Shown: piece after piece, positions 7,614-14,053 of the stretch
Layout: each line of letters begins with the position of its first letter
How positions within the stretch are numbered: position 1 is the stretch's first letter
The notes under the pieces: model-generated
Told to the model about the DNA's origin: nothing
What the model saw: only the letters and a program-made list of their open reading frames with translations
Databases searched by the model: none
Translations under genes and position numbers: made by a program
From: Oscillospiraceae bacterium
GTDB taxonomy: Bacteria; Bacillota; Clostridia; Oscillospirales; Oscillospiraceae
Length of the DNA: 21,044 bases
Assembly: GCA_029009035.1 (NCBI GenBank)
Contig: JAQXJQ010000099.1
Location: 1 to 21,044, forward strand
Direction: 5' to 3'

Positions 7614-8984
7614 TTACTGCGCGGACCATTCCCGGGCAATGAGCCGGAACCGTGCGGCGATGGCGTCAGAGGACAGCTCGCAGTCCCACACATCGGGGTT
7701 CAGGGACGCGCAGTAGAAGGCGGAGCTGTCGCTGAGCAAAATCACCCGTCCGGCCACCTTGGCCCGGCTGAACCGGTTTTCACCGGTCAGGCGGTAGATG
7801 GTGAGGAACGGCGCCGGCTTGGTGGTCACCGGATCGGGCCAGTAGTAGAACACCACCGCGCGCTCGCCCCGCACGCTGCGGCTGTCGTCCCGTTCCACCG
7901 TCACCTTGCCCTCCCAGTGCTCCGGCATGGTGAAGTACCAGCCGTCGGAGGCGCTGTGGTAGGTGAACAGGTCCAGCAGGTTTTCCTTCCCGTCGCTGTC
8001 ATACTGCTTCCAGTGGAGGAAGAAATGCCTGGGGGCGGCCTCCGGGTCGGCAATATTCAGCGCGGGCACCGGCACCGGCAGCTCGATCACGCCGTCGTAA
8101 TTGATGTCGGTGGCACCGATCTCGGTGTATGTACGCAGGGTATCGCTGTACCCCAGCTCGGGCTTCAGCGTCACATTGCACAGCACGCCATCCTTCAGGG
8201 TCAGGATGTCGGTCAGGGTGCCGCTCTCGGTTTCACAGGTGATGTAGATGCTGCTCTCACCGTCCGCGAGCCTGCCGGCCTTCGCCCCCGTCACATCCCT
8301 GACCGGAGCGGAGAGATTGGCGGAGGAGGTCATGACCATGGCGGCGTCCTGATAGCGGTAGTATTCCGCGCGGTTATTCTCCGTCTCCGAACTGCCCTGC
8401 TGCAGAATGACGATCTCCTTGCAGCTGTCCCGATCCAGATCCACGGTGAGATAGCTCTCGTTATAGCTGGTGCTCATCAGTTCGATGGCGCCGCCGGACA
8501 GCAGCTGGTACACCGACAGGTTCTGCACCTTGGCGCTCACCTGCCAGCTGACGATCAGCTCCCTCACCCCGTCGCCGGTCACATCCTCATAGTTCACGGA
8601 GTTGATGGAAAGCCCGTCCCCCTGCAGAGTATAGGCCAGCTGATAGTCGCCCTCCCTGTCCTTTCGGAACAGGCAGACGCGAAGGGGCTTTTCCTCCGCG
8701 TTCAGCGCGCGCAGGAACACCGCCGCCAGCTCCTGCTTGCCGTCTCCGTCCATATCCAGAAGCTGAATGGTGGAGGTATTGCTGCCGTAGCTGATGGCGT
8801 CGTACTCCGCGCCGGTCTCGTCCATCACAGACTTGATCCGGTCCTGCAGCTGGGCGTATTCCTCCGGGAGCGCAGGCAGCGCGTAGAGGCTCTCAATGGG
8901 CTTGAACAGGCTGCAGCCGGTCAGCATGACCGACAGGGCTCCCGCCAGCAGTCCGGCAGCCATCATCCGCACAGGTCGTCTCAT
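7614..8984 (-). CDS. Predicted lipoprotein with FG-GAP/VCBS-like calcium-loop repeats
   Basis: A 456-residue surface lipoprotein of unknown role. A positively charged start (MRRPVR), a hydrophobic stretch and the lipobox LTGC put the lipidated Cys at residue 24. The mature part repeats a Dx[D/N]xDG-like motif: LLDMDGDGKQEL, EDVTGDGVRELIV, VDLDRDSCKEIVI and ATDINYDGVIELPV. This is the pattern of FG-GAP/VCBS beta-propeller blades, whose loops often bind calcium. The ATG at 8984 is chosen because it gives a proper signal peptide and has GGAAGGGG upstream. An earlier in-frame ATG at 9020 would bury the signal peptide. The gene is first in the operon with the response regulator and kinase, so the protein may feed a cell-envelope signal to the kinase. 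That link is inferred from position only. Confidence 0.85.
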   Translation of the reverse strand: MRRPVRMMAAGLLAGALSVMLTGCSLFKPIESLYALPALPEEYAQLQDRIKSVMDETGAEYDAISYGSNTSTIQLLDMDGDGKQELAAVFLRALNAEEKPLRVCLFRKDREGDYQLAYTLQGDGLSINSVNYEDVTGDGVRELIVSWQVSAKVQNLSVYQLLSGGAIELMSTSYNESYLTVDLDRDSCKEIVILQQGSSETENNRAEYYRYQDAAMVMTSSANLSAPVRDVTGAKAGRLADGESSIYITCETESGTLTDILTLKDGVLCNVTLKPELGYSDTLRTYTEIGATDINYDGVIELPVPVPALNIADPEAAPRHFFLHWKQYDSDGKENLLDLFTYHSASDGWYFTMPEHWEGKVTVERDDSRSVRGERAVVFYYWPDPVTTKPAPFLTIYRLTGENRFSRAKVAGRVILLSDSSAFYCASLNPDVWDCELSSDAIAARFRLIAREWSAQ

Positions 8985-9032
8985 GTGCCCCTTCCTTTCC
9001 GGTTTCCATAGAAACTCCATTTTATTTTTGTT

Positions 9033-9038
9033 ATTATA
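9033..9038 (-). promoter_or_regulatory. Extended -10 promoter for the lipoprotein/two-component operon
   Basis: TGGTATAAT on the minus strand gives a perfect -10 TATAAT with the extended TG element. The hexamer 17 bases upstream (TGGCAA) is a poor -35, as is common with extended -10 promoters. The leader to the ATG at 8984 is about 40 bases. Confidence 0.65.
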
Positions 9039-9151
9039 CCACAGCTCCCCCATAATTGCCACAGATTTTTCGCTTTCAGCGGAAAACTGCGGGGTGGGTC
9101 CCATCTCCCCCTCTGCCTGCCGGAGCAAAGGCCGCCGGAGACAAACAGAAA

Positions 9152-9186
9152 GGGCTGCTGCAGAACAAAGCGTTCTGCAGCAGCCC
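9152..9186 (-). terminator. Terminator of the 2-oxoacid oxidoreductase operon
   Basis: A perfect 15-bp stem (GGGCTGCTGCAGAAC with its complement) and a 5-base loop begin 17 bases after the gamma-subunit stop. On the minus strand it is followed by TTTCTGTTTG. The plus-strand side also has CTTTT, but no plus-strand gene needs it. Confidence 0.85.
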
Positions 9187-9202
9187 CTTTTCATTCATTC
9201 TG

Positions 9203-9751
9203 TTATGCTCTGGCAGCTCTGCCGATCTCCAGGCCCTTCTCAAAGGCCTCCTTGTTGAGGGGCAGCAGCTTGGGCTTGCTGCCCAGCTTGTGCTCGATGG
9301 TCTCCCACACCACGGCGGGGGGAACCACCTCGGTATAACCCACATAGACGCCCAGCATGATGACATTCAGCACCTTGGCGTTGCCCATCTCCAGCGCCAT
9401 GCCGGTGACGGGAGCCTTGATGACGGTGATGTCGTCGCGGGTGATCTCATCCTCCACGATGGAGCTGTTGATGAACAGATTGCCGCCCTTCTTCAGGGTG
9501 GGCAGGAACTTCTTCAGAGAGGGCCCGTTCATGACGATCAGGTCGTCCATCACATCGCCCAGAGGAGCGCCGATCATCTCATCGGAGATGACCACGAAGC
9601 AGTTGGCGGTACCGCCGCGCTGCTCAGCGCCGTAAGAGGGGAAGAAGGTCACATTCTTGTCGGTGGCATTGCACGTGGCGTCCGCCAGGAACTTGCCCAG
9701 GGTCATGACGCCCTGACCGCCGAAACCGGCTACACACAGATTGGTTTCCAT
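9203..9751 (-). CDS. 2-oxoacid:ferredoxin oxidoreductase, gamma subunit
   Basis: The 182-residue gamma subunit of a four-subunit 2-oxoacid:acceptor oxidoreductase. It opens with VAGFGGQGVMTLGKFLADA, the family signature, and continues with SYGAEQRGGTANCFVVIS, also typical. This subunit contributes to the CoA-dependent half of the reaction that turns a 2-oxoacid into acyl-CoA, CO2 and reduced ferredoxin. The ATG at 9751 has AGGAGGG about 9 bases upstream, and the site overlaps the end of the beta-subunit gene, whose stop is 5 bases away. It is the last gene of the operon before a strong terminator. Whether the substrate is branched-chain oxoacid, 2-oxoglutarate or another cannot be settled from this subunit. 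Confidence 0.92.
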   Translation of the reverse strand: METNLCVAGFGGQGVMTLGKFLADATCNATDKNVTFFPSYGAEQRGGTANCFVVISDEMIGAPLGDVMDDLIVMNGPSLKKFLPTLKKGGNLFINSSIVEDEITRDDITVIKAPVTGMALEMGNAKVLNVIMLGVYVGYTEVVPPAVVWETIEHKLGSKPKLLPLNKEAFEKGLEIGRAARA

Positions 9752-9756
9752 ATATC

Positions 9757-10506
9757 TCAGCCCTCCTTGGAACGGTCGCGGATCACGCCCAGAGGATACT
9801 CGGGCAGCATCTTCTGCTCGATGAAATCCAGGGCATCCAGAGGCTCCAGGCCCCAGTTGGTGGGGCAGCTGGTGACGATCTCCACCATGGAGAAGCCCTT
9901 GCCGTTCAGCTGGTTCTGGAATGCCTTCTTGATGGCGTTCTTGGTCTTGATGACATTCTGGGGGGTATTGCAGCTGGTGCGCTCCAGATAGTAGGGCGCG
10001 GTGAGCTGGTTGAGGATCTCGCACATATGCATGGGATAGCCGTGCTCCTCGGCAATACGGCCCTTGGGAGCGGTGGAGGCCTTCATGCCGATCAGGGTGG
10101 TGGGGGCCATCTGGCCGCCGGTCATGCCGTAGATACCGTTATTGATGAAGATGATGGTGATGTTCTCGCCGCGGTTGGCGGCGGACATGGTCTCACCCAG
10201 GCCGATGGAGGCCAGGTCGCCGTCGCCCTGATAGGTGAAGATCAGGCTGTCGGGACTGGTGCGCTTCATGCCGGTGGCCACAGCGGTAGCACGGCCGTGG
10301 GGGGCGGTGATGGTGTCATAGGCGATGTAGTCCATGTGCAGGCCGCAGCAGCCGATGCCGGTGACCATCACAGTCTTCTCCACCACGTTCAGCTCCTCCA
10401 TGACCTCGCCGATGAGCTTGACCACGGTGGAGTGCATGCAGCCGGGGCAGAAACCGGAGACCTTATCCTCCTGAATGGTCTTGGTACGGGAATAAATCTT
10501 TTCCAT
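9757..10506 (-). CDS. 2-oxoacid:ferredoxin oxidoreductase, beta subunit (thiamine diphosphate)
   Basis: The 249-residue beta subunit that binds thiamine diphosphate and a proximal [4Fe-4S] cluster. Cys20 and Cys23 in GFCPGCMHS, plus Cys53/54 in GIGCCG, are candidate cluster ligands. The thiamine diphosphate motif runs from GDGD (94-97) to INNGIYGMTGGQ (121-132). It decarboxylates the 2-oxoacid and passes electrons towards ferredoxin. Length is typical of KorB/VorC-type subunits and shorter than in fused pyruvate enzymes. It follows the alpha gene by 14 bases with an upstream GGGGGAG site. The substrate is open: VorB-type relationship of the alpha subunit points to branched-chain oxoacids, but 2-oxoglutarate or aryl-pyruvate specificity is possible. 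Confidence 0.93.
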   Translation of the reverse strand: MEKIYSRTKTIQEDKVSGFCPGCMHSTVVKLIGEVMEELNVVEKTVMVTGIGCCGLHMDYIAYDTITAPHGRATAVATGMKRTSPDSLIFTYQGDGDLASIGLGETMSAANRGENITIIFINNGIYGMTGGQMAPTTLIGMKASTAPKGRIAEEHGYPMHMCEILNQLTAPYYLERTSCNTPQNVIKTKNAIKKAFQNQLNGKGFSMVEIVTSCPTNWGLEPLDALDFIEQKMLPEYPLGVIRDRSKEG

Positions 10507-10520
10507 TTCTCTGCTCCCCC

Positions 10521-11600
10521 TTACTTCGCCAGAATTGCGTTGACTGCCTCGAGGACAGCCTCACGGCTCATGATGTTGCCGCCGGAGCACAGGCAGGTCT
10601 CGATGGGGCAGCGGCCCTTGACGCCGACCTTCACATCCTGCACGAACTGGGCGGGAATGGACATCTCCACATCCAGAACGCCCTTGCACACATCGTAGTT
10701 GATGTGGTCGAACGCGGCATAGGGGAAGGGGTGGACGGTGATGGGACGGATGAGGCCCACCTTCTTGCCCTCTCTGCGGCAGATGTCCACCACGGACTTG
10801 CCGATGCGGGCGGAAATGCCGTAGGCGGCAATGACCACTTCGGCGTCCTCCACCATGTACTCCTCCACCATGATGTCCTTCTCCCAGGAAGCATACATGG
10901 CGGCGGCCTTCTCGTTCTCCTCCTGCATGATCTTGGTGTTCCACTGGCCGGGCTGGATCCAGGCGCGGTTGGCGTAGTCCAGCTTGTGGCCGGTGCAGGC
11001 CCACTTGGCCTTGGAGGCTCTGATGGCGGCGATCTCCTCGTCGCTCTTCATCTCGGGCAGCTCCACAGGCTCCATCATGGTGCCGATGACGCCGTCGGCC
11101 AGGATGAGCACGGGGTTGCGGTCTCGGTCGGCATAATCAAAGGCGGCATAGGTCAGATCCACAGCCTCCTGCACGGTGGCGGGAGCCAGGACCAGCATCT
11201 CAAAACCGCCGTTGCCGGAGGCCTTGGTGGCCTGGAAGTAGTCCTGCTGAGCGGGCTGGATGGCGCCGACGCCGGGGCCGCCGCGGGAAATGTTGGCATA
11301 AACCATGGGGATACGGGCGGCGGCGGCATAGGAGATGCCCTCGCTCTTCAGCGCGATCCCGGGGGAAGAGGAGGAGGTCATGGAGCGGGTGCCGGCAGAG
11401 GCAGCGCCGTAGACCATGTTCACAGAGGCCACCTCGCTCTCGCCCTGGACGAAGGTGCCGCCCACTTCGGGCAGACGGCGGGCGAAATACTCGGGGATCT
11501 CATTCTGGGGGGTGATGGGATAGCCGGCAAAGAAACGACAGCCGGCGCGGACAGCTGCTTCGGCGATGGCCTCGCAGCCCTTCATCAGTACTCTTGCCAT
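10521..11600 (-). CDS. vorB: 2-oxoacid:ferredoxin oxidoreductase, alpha subunit (VorB-type)
   Basis: The 359-residue alpha subunit. It starts ARVLMKGCEAIAEAAVRAGC and has GYPITPQNEIPEYFARRLPE, the pyrimidine-binding domain signature. A run of GESEVASVNMVYGAASAG and MTSSSSPGIALKSEGISYA follows, which in this family marks the VorB group annotated as 3-methyl-2-oxobutanoate dehydrogenase. The C-terminal transketolase-like domain includes EVVIAAYGISAR and GLIRPITVHPFP. With the beta, gamma and delta subunits it would form a complete enzyme that oxidises 2-oxoacids from valine, leucine and isoleucine, or related substrates, with CoA and ferredoxin. The ATG at 11600 has GGAG nearby; the ferredoxin gene ends 17 bases upstream. 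The VorB name rests on remembered family features, so substrate is less certain than class. Confidence 0.9.
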   Translation of the reverse strand: MARVLMKGCEAIAEAAVRAGCRFFAGYPITPQNEIPEYFARRLPEVGGTFVQGESEVASVNMVYGAASAGTRSMTSSSSPGIALKSEGISYAAAARIPMVYANISRGGPGVGAIQPAQQDYFQATKASGNGGFEMLVLAPATVQEAVDLTYAAFDYADRDRNPVLILADGVIGTMMEPVELPEMKSDEEIAAIRASKAKWACTGHKLDYANRAWIQPGQWNTKIMQEENEKAAAMYASWEKDIMVEEYMVEDAEVVIAAYGISARIGKSVVDICRREGKKVGLIRPITVHPFPYAAFDHINYDVCKGVLDVEMSIPAQFVQDVKVGVKGRCPIETCLCSGGNIMSREAVLEAVNAILAK

Positions 11601-11617
11601 AATTCGTTTCTCTCCTT

Positions 11618-11821
11618 TTACTTATAGACTTCAATGGCGCCGTCGGGGCAGATCCGCGCGCACATGCAGCAGGCGATGCACGCCTCCTGATTGACAGGCT
11701 CGATGTACTCATAGCCCTTGGAGTTCACGTTCTTGCCCACAGCAAGCACCTGCTTGGGGCAGAACTTCACGCAGTAGCCGCAGCTCTTGCAGCGCTCGGA
11801 GATCACTTTGATCATTGCCAT
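11618..11821 (-). CDS. 2-oxoacid:ferredoxin oxidoreductase, delta subunit (2x[4Fe-4S] ferredoxin)
   Basis: A 67-residue ferredoxin with two CxxCxxCxxxCP motifs: Cys 11, 14, 17, 21 (CKSCGYCVKFCP) and Cys 48, 51, 54, 58 (CIACCMCARICP). An extra Cys sits at 52. In the operon it serves as the electron-transferring delta subunit of the oxidoreductase, carrying electrons from the beta subunit to free ferredoxin. The ATG at 11821 has AAGGAGGG 8 bases upstream. The gene lies between the ATPase gene (45 bases away) and the alpha subunit (17 bases away). Identity as a two-cluster ferredoxin is clear; the role as a subunit follows from gene order, which matches four-subunit archaeal and clostridial enzymes. 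Confidence 0.95.
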   Translation of the reverse strand: MAMIKVISERCKSCGYCVKFCPKQVLAVGKNVNSKGYEYIEPVNQEACIACCMCARICPDGAIEVYK

Positions 11822-11866
11822 AGAAAGCCCTCCTTTCCCGAAATATTGATTGATTGTATGATAAGC

Positions 11867-12562
11867 TCAAAGCAGCCAGGGATAAGTCAGCTCCAGCCGC
11901 ATGGGAAACACCGGTACATCCAACTGCTCTGCCGCGGCGGCGGCAAATTCTTCCTTTGCACAGCAGAAGGACACGGGAATGTACTGCCCCACCAGCTCCA
12001 CGGTCTTCCGGTGCCCGGCCACCACATCCTCAAGGGTGGTGCCGTCAGCCCGGTTGGGGTTGCTCACCAGAGTGAGCTGGCTGAGCTGGATGTGGGACAT
12101 GCCCAAAATCTTGCCCAGGGTCTCGTCGATGTGATCCACCGTATCCGACCAGGGGCGATAGGGGTTGATGAGGTAGAACACCGCCGCATCGGGGCGGTTC
12201 AGAGCGGGGGCAAATCCGCCGATGGAGCGGGCGCCGATGTGGTCGCCTCCCACATCCATGACCACCAGGGCGTTGGGATCCCGCAGCATGGGCATCACGC
12301 CGCCCACCAGTGTTGGGGCGTCCATGAACTGCTCCTGAAAGTGGACTCTCACGCCGGCCTGTTCCAGGGCAGCCGCGGCGTCGCGGGAGCGGAACAGCGG
12401 CTTGGTCATGTCCATATCAAAAAAGTGGACCGGCCTTTCGCTCACCGCCGCCAGACGGCGGGCAAAATTCATGGACAGCTCGCTTTTGCCGCTGCCGGCC
12501 TCACCCACGAAGGCGAAATTCTTCTTCTGGGGCAGATAACAGCCCGGAATTTCCATTGCCAT
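11867..12562 (-). CDS. ParA/MinD-like (SIMIBI) P-loop ATPase heading the oxidoreductase operon
   Basis: A 231-residue soluble nucleotide-binding protein of unknown role. Walker A is GEAGSGKS at residues 20-27. A ParA/MinD-type switch FFDMDMTKPLFRSRD (47-61) resembles the 'DLDxxNPxFRxR' of this group. DVGGDHIGAR (103-112) fits the Walker B/switch II position, and LINPYRPWSDT and LVSNPN (base recognition-like) follow. The signature lysine of true ParA/MinD (KGGxGK) is absent; the loop is the plain GxxxxGKS kind. No membrane helix is visible. ATG 12562 has AGGAGG 8 bases upstream. It is the first gene after a near-consensus promoter, and the ferredoxin subunit follows 45 bases later. It may act in assembly, localisation or regulation of the complex, which is inference. 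Confidence 0.8.
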   Translation of the reverse strand: MAMEIPGCYLPQKKNFAFVGEAGSGKSELSMNFARRLAAVSERPVHFFDMDMTKPLFRSRDAAAALEQAGVRVHFQEQFMDAPTLVGGVMPMLRDPNALVVMDVGGDHIGARSIGGFAPALNRPDAAVFYLINPYRPWSDTVDHIDETLGKILGMSHIQLSQLTLVSNPNRADGTTLEDVVAGHRKTVELVGQYIPVSFCCAKEEFAAAAAEQLDVPVFPMRLELTYPWLL

Positions 12563-12631
12563 GACAAGTCCCTCCTGTCTGCAGCGCGCTCACGGCGGCG
12601 GAGGCACCGCCCCACCCCTGTGTTCACAGAT

Positions 12632-12660
12632 ATTGTAAAATATATTTTGCAAGATGTCAA
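12632..12660 (-). promoter_or_regulatory. Strong sigma-A promoter of the ATPase/2-oxoacid oxidoreductase operon
   Basis: On the minus strand a perfect -35 TTGACA (12655-12660) and a -10 TACAAT (12632-12637) are separated by 17 bases. It is the best consensus match in the window and suggests high expression. The leader to the ATG at 12562 is about 60 bases; no regulator site was recognised in it. Confidence 0.88.
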
Positions 12661-12715
12661 CGGCTATTTGCTCTCTGCGCCAATTTTTTCTTCGGTTTTT
12701 TCGCCGCTGCCGCTG

Positions 12716-13180
12716 TTATCTGATGCAGGCGTTGACGAACTGCAGGGGGACGTCCATACGCTGCGCCACCTGCTCCGGTGTCATCCCCTGCCCCAGAAAA
12801 CGCCTGCACACCGTGATCAGATTTTCGCCCACCTCGATGATGTGCCGGTCCGGGTCGTAGAACCGCACCACCCGCTGCCCCCAGGGGTGCTCCAAAAGGG
12901 GATGCACATATTCGATGTCCACACCGCAGGTCTGCAGCTTTTTGACAAATCGGTCAAAGTTGTTTTCCTCAAAGTAGATCTCCGTGTCGTTGCCGCCGTA
13001 TGAGATTTCATCCCTGCCGATAAACTGTTTCCATGTGTCCGCAGTCTGCAGCACCAGGCCTCCGCTCAGGGTCTTGTTGGCTCCAAAGTCCACGATGACC
13101 CGCAGTCCGAGCACCCGCTTGTAAAACTCCACCGAGCGCTCCATGTCGGTCACCACCAGCATGGGATTTTTCATTTTCAC
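12716..13180 (-). CDS. VOC (glyoxalase/bleomycin-resistance fold) family protein
   Basis: A 154-residue single-domain VOC protein. It opens NPMLVVTDMERSVEFYKRVLGL, the first beta-alpha-beta unit with the family 'SxxFYxxVLG' pattern. It continues to RFYDPDRHIIEVGE, where the Glu is the usual metal ligand position. The last 25 residues (GMTPEQVAQRMDVPLQFVNACI) look like a small helix-turn-helix appended to the fold. GTG 13180 is chosen because GGAGG lies 8 bases upstream and the promoter at 13214-13242 would start RNA near 13207. That leaves too short a leader for the in-frame ATG at 13198. It is transcribed alone. The substrate is unknown; relatives include glyoxalase, extradiol dioxygenase and antibiotic-binding proteins. 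Confidence 0.88.
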   Translation of the reverse strand: MKMKNPMLVVTDMERSVEFYKRVLGLRVIVDFGANKTLSGGLVLQTADTWKQFIGRDEISYGGNDTEIYFEENNFDRFVKKLQTCGVDIEYVHPLLEHPWGQRVVRFYDPDRHIIEVGENLITVCRRFLGQGMTPEQVAQRMDVPLQFVNACIR

Positions 13181-13213
13181 CTGCGGCACCTCCGTCATCC
13201 CAAGTTTATCCTC

Positions 13214-13242
13214 ATGGTATCACATTTCCCCGCCGGTTTCAA
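13214..13242 (-). promoter_or_regulatory. Promoter of the VOC-family gene
   Basis: TTGAAA (13237-13242) and TACCAT (13214-13219) on the minus strand are separated by 17 bases, with TG one base before the -10 (extended -10). The predicted RNA start near 13207 helps choose the downstream GTG start of the gene. Confidence 0.7.
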
Positions 13243-13303
13243 TGACCGCAGCCGTTTTCGCAAACCCGCCGCTTCCCCTATTTTGGGCTCGACAATTTTC
13301 TTC

Positions 13304-13332
13304 TTTACATCCGGGATATTTCCTGCTATAAT
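13304..13332 (+). promoter_or_regulatory. Promoter of tRNA-Arg
   Basis: TTTACA (13304-13309) and a perfect TATAAT (13327-13332) are separated by 17 bases on the plus strand. They lie 19 bases before the mature tRNA 5' end. Confidence 0.85.
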
Positions 13333-13351
13333 GTCTAAGCGTCAAAGAGAT

Positions 13352-13428
13352 GCGTCCGTAGTTCAATTGGATAGAGCGTCAGATTCCGGTTCTGAATGTT
13401 GGGGGTTCGAGTCCCTTCGGGCGTGCCA
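13352..13428 (+). tRNA. tRNA-Arg (anticodon CCG)
   Basis: The 77-base sequence folds as a full cloverleaf. The acceptor stem GCGTCCG pairs with CGGGCGT (two wobble pairs). The D arm has GTTC/GAGC, the anticodon stem TCAGA/TCTGA and the loop TTCCGGT, which puts CCG at positions 34-36. The T arm GGGGG/CCCTT carries the TTCGAGT loop. Discriminator G and the 3' CCA are encoded in the DNA. It reads CGG arginine codons, which are frequent in this GC-rich genome. It has its own promoter and terminator and stands alone. Confidence 0.96.
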
Positions 13429-13432
13429 AAAA

Positions 13433-13465
13433 ACGACAAGCACCATCAGGTGCTTGTCGTTTTTT
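13433..13465 (+). terminator. Terminator of tRNA-Arg
   Basis: A 12-bp perfect stem (ACGACAAGCACC and its complement) with loop ATCA is followed by five more Ts. It starts four bases after the tRNA CCA end and is preceded by a run of As, so it could also act in reverse. Confidence 0.93.
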
Positions 13466-13502
13466 ACTTCTTCACTCTTTTGCGTCGATCTTCGGAACGC
13501 AC

Positions 13503-13544
13503 AAAGCCTTGAATGTGTTGAGTTTTCAACACATTCAAGGCTTT
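13503..13544 (-). terminator. Long 19-bp hairpin between tRNA-Arg and ogt, probable ogt terminator
   Basis: AAAGCCTTGAATGTGTTGA and its exact complement form a 19-bp stem around a 4-base loop, eight bases beyond the ogt stop. On the minus strand the stem ends in TTT, then GTGCG; on the plus strand it is followed by TCCCTTTTTT. It can act in both directions between the convergent tRNA and ogt. Confidence 0.7.
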
Positions 13545-13552
13545 TCCCTTTT

Positions 13553-14053
13553 TTACCGCAGGTGCCCCTCATGCCGCAGCAGGAAGGTTTTTGCCTCCAG
13601 GCCGCCGGCATAGCCGGTGAGGCTGCCGCCGGAGCCGATGACCCGGTGGCAGGGGATGATGATGGAGATGGGGTTGTGTCCCACCGCGCCGCCCACAGCC
13701 CGGGGCGAAGCGGGCCGTCCGGTCCGCATTTCCACCTCCCGGGCCAGTGCGCCGTAGGTGGTCACCTCGCCGTAGGAGATCTCACAGAGCAGCTTCCACA
13801 CCTGCTGCCGGAACGCGCTCCCCCGCGGATTCAGCGCCAGTGCCGCAATGTCCGGTTTCCCGCCCGAAAAGTAATCCGCAAGCCACGCCTTGGTCTTTGT
13901 CAAAACGGGCAGGTCCTCCGTAAGGCGGGCATCCTCCGGGACCTCCGCCGCATAATACCTCTGCCCCGGCAGCCACAAGCCGAGAAGCTCCTCCCCCTCC
14001 GCCGCCAGCAGCAGCTCTCCCACCGGGGAGGAATAGGCAGCGGTGCAGATCAT
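13553..14053 (-). CDS. ogt: Methylated-DNA--protein-cysteine S-methyltransferase
   Basis: A 166-residue suicide repair protein that moves methyl or alkyl groups from O6-alkylguanine in DNA to its own cysteine. The active-site motif is PCHRV in IIIPCHRVIGSGGSLTGYAGG, with the usual following glycines and the LLRHEG end. The helix-turn-helix DNA-binding part has FRQQVWKLLCEISYGEVTTYGALA. The N-terminal domain starts CTAAYSSPVGELLLAAE. There is no Ada regulatory domain, so it is the stand-alone Ogt/MGMT form. Its ATG overlaps the stop of the rlmA-type gene (ATGA, 14050-14053), so translation is likely coupled. It ends the DUF1836-rlmA-ogt operon before a long hairpin. Confidence 0.95.
   Translation of the reverse strand: MICTAAYSSPVGELLLAAEGEELLGLWLPGQRYYAAEVPEDARLTEDLPVLTKTKAWLADYFSGGKPDIAALALNPRGSAFRQQVWKLLCEISYGEVTTYGALAREVEMRTGRPASPRAVGGAVGHNPISIIIPCHRVIGSGGSLTGYAGGLEAKTFLLRHEGHLR

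Noticed and set aside
7530..9011. A plus-strand open frame of 493 codons opposite the lipoprotein
   Set aside because: Antisense shadow; the minus-strand frame has a signal peptide, lipobox, repeats and promoter.
8985..9194. Upstream extension of the lipoprotein frame
   Set aside because: It would put the signal peptide in the interior, and it crosses the -10 element and the previous operon's terminator.
13363..13611. Minus-strand ORF of 82 codons ending RRDSNPQHSEPESDALSN
   Set aside because: It runs antisense through tRNA-Arg; this ending is the well-known false translation of tRNA genes, and the rest crosses two terminators.
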